From Selaginella moellendorffii (Eukaryota > Streptophyta > Lycopodiopsida > Selaginellales > Selaginellaceae): 64,000 nucleotides of DNA. The DNA lies in contig NW_003314306.1 in assembly GCF_000143415.4 (NCBI RefSeq), positions 1-64,000 of the forward strand, written 5' to 3'. Positions 1 through 10,060 of the stretch are shown here, piece after piece; position 1 is the stretch's first letter, and each line of letters starts with the position of its first letter. The notes under the pieces were generated by a model, which was given only the letters and a program-made list of their open reading frames with translations, made no database searches and was not told the origin of the DNA. A program made the position numbers and the translations under genes.

Positions 1-1135
1 GATTGACAACATTCTTCGCCAATGCATCAAGCTGCCAAGCACAACTCAAATCATCAAGGAAGCTCACGATGGACCTTTTGGCGGACACTTCGCCGTTGAC
101 ACCACAACTCGGAAGATTCTTTAAGCCGGCCTCTGGTGGCCAACACTCTGGCATGACACTGAAGAATTCTGCAAATGCTGTGACACATGTCAAAGACACC
201 GATTACCGCCAAAAACTCAGACTCAACAACTCAACCCAACATTCCCAATGGCACCATTTCAGAAATGGGGACTCAACTTCGTTGGACCCCAAGTCAGCAC
301 CTGTCGACAAAATCAATACATCATCGTTGCCACCGATTACACTACCAAGTGGGCCAAAGCAATACCTCTCCGACATGCCACAGTGAAAGCAACAACAACT
401 TTCATCTATGAAAATATCATCACTCGTTTCGGCACACCACTCGAACTCGTCACTGACAGAGGCACCCACTTCATCAATGAAACAATCGAGCATCTTGCCA
501 CCAAGTTCAAAATCCGACACAAAACATCGACACCATACTATCCTCAAGGCAACAGTCAAGCAGAAGCAATGAACAAAACACTGAAGACCATCCTATAAAA
601 AGTCATCAATGATTCCGGCAAAGATTGGGACGACAAACTTCTCGATGTACTTTGGGCCTATCGAACTGAGTATAAAGTCACCACCGACATGATGCCATTC
701 AAACTCGCCTTCGGAACAGAAGCCATCACGCCAATCAAATTCATCGTCCCAAGCATGCGAGTCACCGTCAAGTATAATCTTGATACCCGACGTGCAGTTC
801 GAGAAAGGCTTCAGCAACTCGAACATCTTGATGAACTCCGACTCAACGCCCTCTGGACACTTCACGCCATCCAAAAACAGAGAAAAGCTCGGCACGACCG
901 ACAAGCATCCTGGCATAACATTCCCAAATACAGCGTCAACAATCATGTTCTCTGGTACCGAGGACCCATTAGCAAACTTGGCCAAAAACTCCACACCAAC
1001 TGGCAAGGACCTTTCAAAATCATTGAACTATACCCCAACAGCACCGCCAAAGTCAGCACACTCGCTGAAGACTTCACTGAGATCGTCAACCTCAACAAGC
1101 TTCGACCATATCATGTCGACATGTTCAGCATCAGC
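1..1135 (+). pseudogene. Ty3/gypsy integrase, broken
   Basis: One reading frame (frame 2 of the window) holds the 3' half of a gypsy pol gene that enters from the left edge. In order it shows an HHCC zinc-binding region (about 44-200), the catalytic core with DYTTKW, DRGTHF and the PQGNSQAEAMNKTL segment carrying the D, D and E residues (about 320-590), the WAYRT block near 657, and the C-terminal region around KLRPYHVD near 1100. In an intact element this enzyme inserts retrotransposon cDNA into the genome. Two in-frame TAA stops (122-124 and 596-598) break it, so it is not functional as read. The frame is otherwise open, which suggests a fairly recent loss. Confidence 0.88.
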
Positions 1136-2497
1136 ACATCAGCAAATTTCCGACCCAAACCGACAAACACCCCAAAACCAACAATCGACAATCACCCTGG
1201 CAGACAAAATTTAACTCAAATCAATTTGACACAACTCAACTTGACTCAACATGAACTCATCCACCAACTTCAGCAACAAACAGCAGCAAAAATCTCTAAG
1301 TCCCAAGCTACCGTTGGATCAACGCCACCTGAGCAAATATCAACAGTTGAACTTGAGTTAACTTCATCACCAATATCCACCATTGATTTGCAATCAAGCC
1401 AAATCAAACCACATCAATTCCGTCAACAAATCTCGACTGTTCATCACCAGCAATCGAGCACCGTACAGGTTTCAAGAACCCTAACAGGGCAAGCACTTCG
1501 ATCGCAGAAAATGAGGAGAAAGATGCCAGCTCATCCACCCCGGCGCCTCAGATACGTCATACACCATATTCCTAGGCTTCCCAGCAACGACACAACCACC
1601 TGGCTCAAGGACCATGGATTCGAGCTCCTCCACAACGCCTTTTCAACACACCCAGACCAAAAACTGGCGAGGAAGCTGGCTGCCTCCTTCAACCCCAAGA
1701 ACAGCACCATAACCAATGGCACCAATGAGATCACCCTCAGCCCAGCAAGAATCGCCTCCATTTTCAAAATCTCCAACAAGGGACTGTTCAAATTTTCAGG
1801 AGAAGTTCCATAGCAAATCATCAAGGCCAATCGAGAAATTACCGGTGAGCTCACATGGGAGGACATTGAGGAGCAGCATATGGATCGCCTCAAAGCCCTC
1901 CTCCTCTACTACGAACTTTGCCCAACAGATCGCACCATCAGCAAGTGCACAGCAGAAGTCTACGGAGCTCTACTCAATGGCAAACGTGTGAACGTGGCTC
2001 ATCATCTCCACGAGCTCCTTCTCAAGCTTCTAGACCGCGCCATCCTCGCCACACTCAACAAGAAGACCATGTGGACAGTAATATTCCCATTGCTGATCGC
2101 TCTACACCAAGCTCTTCCCAACAAACCACCGTGGACAACCCAAACGAACTCCACAGAACAAAGTGACAGCTCCGAAGAACACTCAGAATCAGAAGGAGCA
2201 ACTCCCAGCAAAAAACCAAAGCCAGCATCTCAACAATCAAGCTCAACTCACTTCAACAACACCAGCTCTAGCAACAAACACTCCAACAATTTAACTCCAC
2301 TTCACCGCCGCCTCACACACAAAACACTAGTGAATCCAACTCCAAAACCACTGATCCGAGAACACCTCATCATCAGCAACAATGAAGACAACTCACACCA
2401 CCATCCACACTCACCCCAGAGCCCGCATCCACTCGAATCAACCCCAAAACCGACAACTTCTCACAAACACATCAACATCGCCAAAGGAAAACATTAG
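1136..2497 (+). pseudogene. In-frame 3' extension of gypsy pol with a plant transposon-like domain
   Basis: The integrase frame continues past the usual pol end through a Gln/Thr/Ser/Pro-rich linker (about 1136-1520) into a more ordered domain (about 1520-2110). A single TAG at 1811-1813 and the terminal TAG at 2495-2497 are the only stops. The ordered part contains LCPTDRTISK, then EVYGALLNGKRVNV and a leucine-rich helix. This layout recalls the 'putative plant transposon protein' family (PF20167-type), where a P-rich turn precedes a Y..L..G..INV helix. The match is from memory of the family pattern, so the domain name is tentative. A low-complexity Ser/Pro/Asn tail follows from about 2120. 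Confidence 0.5.
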
Positions 2498-3480
2498 CTG
2501 CTCGCCCAGAACTCAATTTCTCCACCAGCTGAGAACAACATTCTCAACGCCCCGACCTCCTCGACATGTTCCACAAAAGAAAACATTGACTACCTTCACC
2601 AATCACTTGAAGAACATGCAACCATGCCTCCTCCAGCAAATACCATGACCAGCATTCACAAAAATTCCACCCCTTCAACAAAATTCCAAGCAAAAAATTT
2701 CCAAACGGATAAATTAATTTCAGCGCCACATCTGGGCCATTCATCCACCATCGAAACGCTCATCTCCAACCACCTCAAAGAATCTGGCCCGACCACGTCA
2801 CCCACATCCAACGAAGCAGATTCAGCAAGTTGTTTGAAGCCCTCAATCAATGTATGCACTGCGAGCAAGCAAACTACTTCCCAACACCAGCCGACATCAC
2901 ACAGCATCTTCTCAAGTAAGACTCCTTCATATACACCTGGGGAGCGATCAAGAAGGAATTCTATGAGCCTTTAAACCACCAGCTGGATACTTAGCTCGAA
3001 GAGATGAAGCAGATCCACACTGACCTCCGGGATATTAGGAAGATTGTCTCCAAGCAGCCATCAACCCCATCAACAGCTCACGAATGCACCTACAAATTCA
3101 AATACAAAGAGCTCAACACCCGCTACTGGAAACTCGAGGATGATCATACTGCCCTCCTGGTTGAGGTGGCCGACCTCCAGGAAGATGGGACAGATCCACC
3201 AGACAGTGTCCCCAACCACGAGCTTACACTCCCACAGCAAAAATGTCGCCTCTATCAACTGGAGCAGCAGCAGCAGCAAGCGGTGGAGACTAACTATGTT
3301 CGCACCGAGGACGGTGTCTAGTTCTGTCAGGGGAGCAAAGTGTATCAACCAAAAACCCAAGCTCAGGGGACTCCGACTTTGAACCCAAGGCTGCATCGGA
3401 GCCATAGATTAAATCATGCACAGCATATAGTATATGCTAGCAGTTAGAACCACTAGCCTTTCAAAAGGAGGAATCCAAAT
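2498..3480 (+). mobile_element. 3' untranslated or coiled-coil part of the first gypsy element
   Basis: This stretch follows the pol extension. Frame 1 from about 2821 to 3321 reads through two stops (TAA near 2917, TAG near 2992) as a helical, Glu/Gln/Leu-rich protein ending in a run of glutamines near 3263-3280, so a short degraded coiled-coil ORF lies here. A purine-rich run AAAAGGAGGAA near 3465 could be a polypurine tract, but no matching LTR pair is visible. Nothing else supports a gene. Confidence 0.35.
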
Positions 3481-3600
3481 TGTGGATCTCTATCTCCATT
3501 CCATCATTTTTTTTATCAATACACATCATTCTTTTACTCATGCCTCTTCTCAGCCCTTGGAAATCAAGCCCTTTTCTCTTTTGTTTTCTTACTAACAATA

Positions 3601-5990
3601 GATTTCCAGCGAAGAGGAGTTTTCACACCTCTTCAATGGTTCAATGCAGATGTGTATTGACTACCGTGCCTTGAACAAAAAGACAGTGATGGATAAGATG
3701 TTAATGTTGTGTATGGATGATATTTTAGACAAGCTTAGTGAAACACAAGTATTTACCAAAATTGATCTAAGAAGTGGATATCATTAAATTGCAATAGATG
3801 ATGCATCTATCTCCAAAACGGCATTCAACACAAGCTTCAGGCCTTTTGAGTTTACAATTATGTTGTTTGGTTTGACGAATGCACTAGCCACATTTACTCG
3901 GTTAATAATATAGGTATTTAAGCATTATCTTCATAAGTTTGTGGAGATTTTCTTGGACAATATTCTTGTTTTTAGCAAGAATATAAAGGAGCATGTGCAT
4001 TTGTGCAAAGTTCTTTTATAAGTTTGTGACAACAAACTTTATATGAAGAAGAGCAGATATAAGTTTGCAAAGTCGAAGGTGGAATATCTAGGCCATATTG
4101 TGACATCTAAGGGTGTCAAAACAGATTCTAGGAAGATGGTTGTGGTGGAGAATTGGCCTACACCAACTTCAGTGGCTGAGTTACATAGCTTTTTTGGTGT
4201 GGCTAATTATTATTGACGTTTCTAGCATAAATTTGTGAAGTTGGCTATTCCTTTGATACGGTTGTTATGCAAAAACATGCCATTCGAGTGGAAGAAGCCA
4301 CAAGAGGAAAGTTTTGTGGCGCTGAAACGATTGTTAAGTGAAGCTCCAGTGCTTCGCATTGCTGATCTATCAAAACTTTATAAGGTGATATACGATGTGA
4401 GTGGTTATGCATTGGGAAGAGTTCTCATGCAAGAGGGACAGCCTATTGCATATGAAAGTCAAACTTTGAATCCCGTAGAACAACACTATTCTATATATAA
4501 GCAAGAGTTACTCTCTATTGTTCATGTTTTGTAGACGTTGTGGCACTATCTTTATGGTGCAGTGTTCATGGTGTTGACGGATCACAAACCACTTCTGTAT
4601 TTTTTCACACATAAGGAGTTGAACACTAGGCAAGCTTGTTGGATAGTCAAACTCATGGAGTTTGGGGAATTTTCTATTGAGCATCGTCTGGGAAAATCAA
4701 ATATAGTGGCGAATGTTTTATCTCGTGTTTGTCATGTGACGGCATTACAAACATGATTTTGTTATCATTTGAGTAAGGTGGTTAGCGAGTTTGGGCAGTT
4801 GATTGAGCATGTTCAGGCTCAAGATGCTGAGGTGGCTTCTTTGCAAGACTAGATGGAAGCCCCTTTCTCATTGGTGGATGGGATTCTTTACTATAATGGC
4901 CATGTATATTTGCCATGAGTGGATGCATTAATTACTCAAGTTTTATTCCATTATCATGATCGTCCAGAGGCCAGTCATTTTGGGGGGAAAAAAACATATG
5001 AATTGATTAAGTGCAATTTTTATTGGAGGAATATGAAGGTTGATATCCTTGAGTATTGTAAATCATGCGAGCTCTATCAGCAAGTTAAGATGTCATGGAA
5101 AACGCTAGAGGGACTTTTGCAACCTTTACCTATTCCTTAGAGCTATTGGTGTAGTATCTTTATGGACTTCATCATTTGTTTGCCACAAACACAGATGCAA
5201 AAGAAGTAAGTATGGGTTATAGTGGATTGATTGACGAAATATGTGCGATTGTTGGCTCTTTAGAAGACTGTCACTACTTCAAATTTAACAGCAATCTACT
5301 TGGAGAAAGTTTTTCTTAATTTTGATTTGCCAAAGAACATCATTAATGATCACGATTCAAAGTTCACAAGTGGATTTTGGAAGAGCTTTACAAAAGCTAT
5401 ACAAATGACTTTGAAACTCTCGAGTGGAGATCATCCTAAAATAGATGGGAAAACCGAGCGTGTGAATTAGATGGTGAAGGATATATTACATTGTAACATC
5501 AAAGGCAAGGACAATGGAATCTATATTTTCCGTTGGTGCAATTTGCTTACAACAATGGCCAACGCAGTGGAACCAAGCCAAATCCTTACTTTGCCATATT
5601 TGGAAGGCATCCCCAAACAGCAGTGGAGTTAAGATTGCATTGAGTAAGGACGTTCAAAATAAGCTTGATTCTAAGGCAATTTATTTAACCACAGAACTTG
5701 ATGAAATTCTGGTGGTGTGCAAATGGAATTTGTAGGCAACTCAGGATAGAACAGAGAAGTTTGCTAATAAGTATTACCAATTCCGGGAATATAAAGTGGG
5801 TGATCTCATCTTTGTGTGAGTGACCTTTTCGTCAAGTGAACGGCAGAACACCTTGGTGCCTTTACAAATAGGGAAGAGTGACAAACTTTCCCATCAATAT
5901 GCTAGTCCATATGAAGTGCTGGAGTGCATTGGTTTTATCGATACGGTTGCCAGTTAGGGTGAAAATTCATCCAATATTTTATGTCAGCTA
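3601..5990 (+). pseudogene. Ty3/gypsy pol relic (RT, RNase H, integrase), many stops
   Basis: A second, AT-rich gypsy pol reads on the plus strand. Reverse transcriptase begins near 3640 (DYRALNKKT), followed by FTKIDLRSGYH near 3760 and the active site near 3948-3965. The active site reads FLDN rather than the usual YLDD, so one catalytic aspartate is lost. RNase H spans about 4290-4760 (VLTDHKPL, ARVLS-like end). The integrase zinc region is at about 4920-5130 (H..H, CKSCELYQ) and the core at about 5150-5500 (DFI, DHDSKF, KTERVN). More than ten in-frame stops occur, many where the family has Gln or Arg. It is an old, dead copy from a different lineage than the element at 1-3480. Confidence 0.9.
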
Positions 5991-7000
5991 GTTAGAAGGT
6001 GTATTATCTTATCAATTTCAAATAATATTTATTTATTGTTGATAATGGACAATATATATTTTGCAAAGATAATGGAATCTATATTGTTATTTATTTATTT
6101 AATAAAAAATATTAATTTTTTGCCATTGTGGTAGTAAAGAAAGAATATCTAAAAAAACTCACCGACAAACAACTTTCAATACCCACAATCACATTTACAA
6201 CATTTATGGACATTATTTTATTATTATTTGAGTAAGATAGTGAGTTTAGGCAATTAGTCAGGCTTAAAATGTTGAAATGGTCTCTTTATAAGCCTAGATA
6301 AAAGAACCTTTCTCATTGTAGATAGGATTCTTTATTTAATGATCAAGTATATTTATCATGAGTGAATATATTAATTAATTAGATTCTAGTCCACTATCAT
6401 GATTGTTTGAAGGCTAGTCATTTTGGTGGGAAGAAAATGTATAAGTTGATTAAGTGTAATGTTTTATTGAAAGAATATAAAAGTTAATATCCTTAAGTAT
6501 TATAAGTTATATAAGCTTTATTAGTAGATAAAGGTGCTAAAGGAACTTTTGCAACCTTTACTTATTCCTCAAAGTTATTAATATAGTTTATAAACTTCAT
6601 TACTTGTTTACAACAAAAAAAGTGGCAAAAAGAATAAATATATATCATAATGAATTTATTGCTAAAGTATATGTGGTCATTGGCCTCTTAAAAGACTATC
6701 ACTATCTTAAACTTGGCTGTAATTTACTTAGAGAAGGTTTTTTCTAATTTTAATTTACTAAAGAATGTTATTAACAATTAAGACTCAAAGTTCACTAATG
6801 GATTTTAAAAGAGCTTTGCAAAGGTTATGCAAGACTTTGAAACTCTTAAGTGGATTTTAAAAGAGCTTTACAAAAGTTATGCAAATGACTTTAAAGCTTT
6901 TAAGTGGAGATTATTCTCAAACAAATAAGTAAACTAAACATATGAATCAAGTGGTTTAAGTCTTAAGAATTTCTAAGGTGGGTATAAAGGATGGACACAA
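5991..7000 (+). pseudogene. Second, more decayed copy of the same gypsy integrase region
   Basis: Nucleotides 6235-6960 align by eye with 4780-5470 of the preceding element. Both contain CATTTTGG(T/G)GGGAA followed by a TTGATTAAGTG(C/T)AAT block, the degenerate YHDR.EA.HFGG reading, and the downstream AAAGTTCAC segment. The copy is richer in A and T and has no usable frame. It also carries a local duplication of about 55 bp (6805-6850 and 6855-6900, around TTTTAAAAGAGCTTT). It may be a tandem or nested insertion of the same family. Confidence 0.7.
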
Positions 7001-8105
7001 TTGTTATTGCTTTACAAGATGCAAATTACTAGACTAGGACTTAGCAATTCTTTTCCTTGGCCATTATATAAGTGTACTAGTGTTGCAAAGGATAAAAATC
7101 AAGCTTCTCATCCACTATATATATATATATATATATCATCATGAAGATCAAATCTTTGGATCCAATCCACATAGATGGAATTTTGTCAGAACTTCAGAGA
7201 TTTATTTTGGAATAAGACTTTATTTGGTTATAACTGTTTTACATTTGACAAAGTTTAGAGATACTCACATTTTTTTGATCTGGAAGTAGAGTTTAGTTTT
7301 ATTTAATGTTCCTACATCCTTTCCAAATGATCAAGAGTTACATTGTAATGGGACCTAGGTTTATTAATATTAAATAAAAATTGATATTAATATAATACAT
7401 TAAAAATTTATAATTTTAAATAATTTCATAGATTATAATTTATTACTAGAATTAAAACCAAATCTATCACCTTTGGAACATTAATATGTTAATGCTATAT
7501 ATATTCCATGGTCTCTATGATTGCATATTTACAACCACCTTCTGACTACAATTCCTTGGCAGGATAGAGATCTCACCCAACACTGACATCATGGCCAACC
7601 TTGCAAGGTATCTCTTGAGGATGAAAGAGATCCAAGAGCAACTCCTGCCAAGGATTTGAGAGCTTCAAGAGTGCTAGGGAGTGAGAAAAATCAGTAGGTA
7701 ATTTGAAATACCAAGACCTTCCATAAACATGTATTACTATTGCACTTATCAATAAAGGTGGCAATATTTATAATATACTGCTATTTAGAGCACAATGCAT
7801 GCTAACACTATATATACCCACAAGAAGGGGTGCGGCTGTCTGTCTTCTAATGCATATTGTCACGATGGATTCCCGAGAGCTACCCGGTCTCAAATTGGAT
7901 ATTATTGAAGAGAGTTCCATTGTAGTAGTCTGATCTGATGCAACGGACAAGAAGAGTGAAGATGCCATAATGAAAAAAGAGAAACTCTTGGACACTATTA
8001 CAAGTTCATGACAATTAGCAATCGAATGGCAGGTCTAGGGTATTACACATGTGAAAATCAATTTTGTTTGTATCAATAACCATTCTTATATGGCATACTC
8101 GCAGA
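7001..8105. other. Intergenic, no gene seen
   Basis: AT-rich DNA between the gypsy relics and the first receptor gene. It includes a (TA)n microsatellite at 7116-7136. The short open frames near 7573-7995 have no recognisable family features. Confidence 0.6.
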
Positions 8106-9665
8106 TCAGCCCTTGTTCTTGCACCATCTCGACAATGCTACAACAATAACGATAAACAAGAAAATCGCTCCCAGAGCAGTTGCAATCGCCCACACCGTCT
8201 TCTTCACGCCACTGCTCTTGTGCACGCTCGAGGAGGAGCTATGGTGCTCTCCGGAAGAAGAATCGCCCCACGGCGAAGTGGAAGATGAAGAGCCCGAGGA
8301 AGACGAGGGCGACGAAGATGGCACAATAGGATTCCCATCCTCGTCGCATTTCGCAAGCCCAAGAACGAGCTTGGACGAGGTGGCGGAGGAGTTGTAGCAA
8401 AGGGATGGATTCCCGGCCACCCGGAAGCTGTTCATGCGCTGGATCGAGGAGCTGTTTAGCGGCAGCATCCCATCCAGATCGTTGTTGCGCAGATCCACGT
8501 AGCGGATGCTGGGGAGATCGGCTAGAGCCTCGGGGATGCTCCCGTTGATCTTGTTGCCGCTCATGTCGAGGTACGCCAGGGACGTCAGGTTGGCGAACGA
8601 CTTTGGGATCGGCCCCCAGAGCGCGTTGCTGCTAAGAACAAGCTTCCGGACGCTGCGGAGGTGGCCGAGAGACTCCGGGAGGTGGCCGGAGATGTTGTTG
8701 CCACCCAGATCCATGGTCTCCAAGCGCAGGAGCTGGCCGAAGAGGCTGGGAAGGCCTCCCTGGATGCGATTGTTGGAGAGATCGAGCAAGGTGAGGTTGG
8801 CCGGCCAGGAGCGCACGAGGTGACCGCCGAGGGTGGTGTTGGAGATCGACAGCTCGCGCAAGCCCGTCATGTTAGAGAGGATGATCGCCAGGCCCGATGC
8901 ATTGACGACGATGTCCCGGACCTCCAGCCGCGAGAGCCTGTGGAACCTGGCGAGCCACACGCCGGTGATTGCTGAATTGGTGGTGGTAAGATCGTCCGAG
9001 GTTGTCTCGCGGCCGAGGCTGGAGACGATGCTGAGCGACTCGAGCGAGCTCGTCATCTGGGCGGGGAAGGCAATCGCCGGCATTGGGCAGTGGAGGAAGG
9101 AGAGGGACTTCAAGGTGGTGGCGAGGGCGTCGAGCGCTTCCTTGGAGAGCACGGACTCCTCCGGGCAGTAGCTAAGCGCGAGGGAGACGAGGTGGCGGGT
9201 CGGGTACCCCTGGTCGCACTGGAACGGGGTGTCTGGATATGGAGCGCAGATGTTATCCGGGTCGCGAATGGGAACCTTGAGAGATCTGAGAGCTTTGAGC
9301 TGGTCGGGATCCAGAGCTGTGGCGTTTGAAGGTGGAGGACTGGAGGGAGCTAGCAGTGGCGATGGTGGCAGAGGTTCTTCTTCCGGGGCTGGAGATGGCG
9401 ATGTGGGCTTTCGCGCTGCCGCTGGCGAGGAGGTGGGGACCGGAGAAACGGGCGATGGAGTGGCTGGAAGCGCTGGAGCTGGGGATCCGAGGATTGGGAT
9501 TGGAGATTTGCGCGGGGACGCAAGCGGGGGAATGCTAGAGCTTACCTCTGGCGCTGGGGCAGCGGCGGCATTGTGGTGGTGAGACGGCGAGGCGGCTCGA
9601 GTGGAGGCCGCGATCGAGAGGAGGGCGAGGAGGATGGAGCTTACCTGCATTGCTGTTACATCCAT
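8106..9665 (-). CDS. LRR receptor-like protein, RLP51/SNC2-type (copy 1)
   Basis: A single-exon 519-residue membrane receptor without a kinase domain. It has a signal peptide (the second Met, residue 6, gives the cleaner one: MQVSSILLALLSIAASTRA), a Pro/Ser/Ala-rich extracellular stretch (about 25-115), a cysteine-flanked cap, and roughly eight LRRs (about 160-430; LDLSNNRIQG, MDLGGNNISG, LVLSSNALWG). A Ser-rich juxtamembrane region, one transmembrane helix near 485-510 with an AxxxG small-residue motif, and a tail of about eight basic residues follow. The order proline-rich region, LDPDQLKALRSLKVP, SLSFLHCP, LRRs matches Arabidopsis RLP51 (SNC2) and RLP55. Those proteins act at the plasma membrane in immune signalling, presumably through partner kinases. 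The neighbour at 10061 is a tandem paralogue. Start is ATG at 9665. Confidence 0.88.
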   Translation of the reverse strand: MDVTAMQVSSILLALLSIAASTRAASPSHHHNAAAAPAPEVSSSIPPLASPRKSPIPILGSPAPALPATPSPVSPVPTSSPAAARKPTSPSPAPEEEPLPPSPLLAPSSPPPSNATALDPDQLKALRSLKVPIRDPDNICAPYPDTPFQCDQGYPTRHLVSLALSYCPEESVLSKEALDALATTLKSLSFLHCPMPAIAFPAQMTSSLESLSIVSSLGRETTSDDLTTTNSAITGVWLARFHRLSRLEVRDIVVNASGLAIILSNMTGLRELSISNTTLGGHLVRSWPANLTLLDLSNNRIQGGLPSLFGQLLRLETMDLGGNNISGHLPESLGHLRSVRKLVLSSNALWGPIPKSFANLTSLAYLDMSGNKINGSIPEALADLPSIRYVDLRNNDLDGMLPLNSSSIQRMNSFRVAGNPSLCYNSSATSSKLVLGLAKCDEDGNPIVPSSSPSSSSGSSSSTSPWGDSSSGEHHSSSSSVHKSSGVKKTVWAIATALGAIFLFIVIVVALSRWCKNKG

Positions 9666-10060
9666 GCTCGAGCTCGAGCTCGATCGAGAGGAAGAGAGGC
9701 TATGACCTAAAGAAGAGCTCCAGGGCCAGGCCAGAGCTCTCTCTCCCTCTCACTCTCTCTCTTCCTCTCCCACTTCGGTTCTTTACTCGAGCAGCATTTT
9801 GGCAGTGAGCTGCTAGAACGGCTCAGATTAATCAAATGTTGACTGACAGACAGTGCAGTCAATTATTCTACGTGTTAAGTCAATGCCACGTTAGCACAGC
9901 GTTGACGCCAAGTCATCCAATAAGGAATAAAACGGCATACTTTATTGGTGCTAGGTCATATTACAAATTGCCAACCTTTTCCCAAAACCCTACTATCATG
10001 CATCAATCTCGGCCGTTGGCTATCCACGTACCAACGGCCCGGATGAAAAATCTCGGCCAT
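9666..10060. promoter_or_regulatory. Intergenic with CT-rich promoter tract of the copy 1 receptor
   Basis: Directly upstream of the minus-strand receptor at 8106-9665 lies a CT/GA-rich tract (about 9735-9772), of the kind common in plant core promoters and 5' leaders. The rest, up to 10060, is the 3' flank of the next receptor. No gene is visible. Confidence 0.4.

Noticed and set aside
7573-7995. Two minus-strand frames of 63 and 75 codons
   Set aside because: No domain, signal peptide of convincing shape or promoter context.
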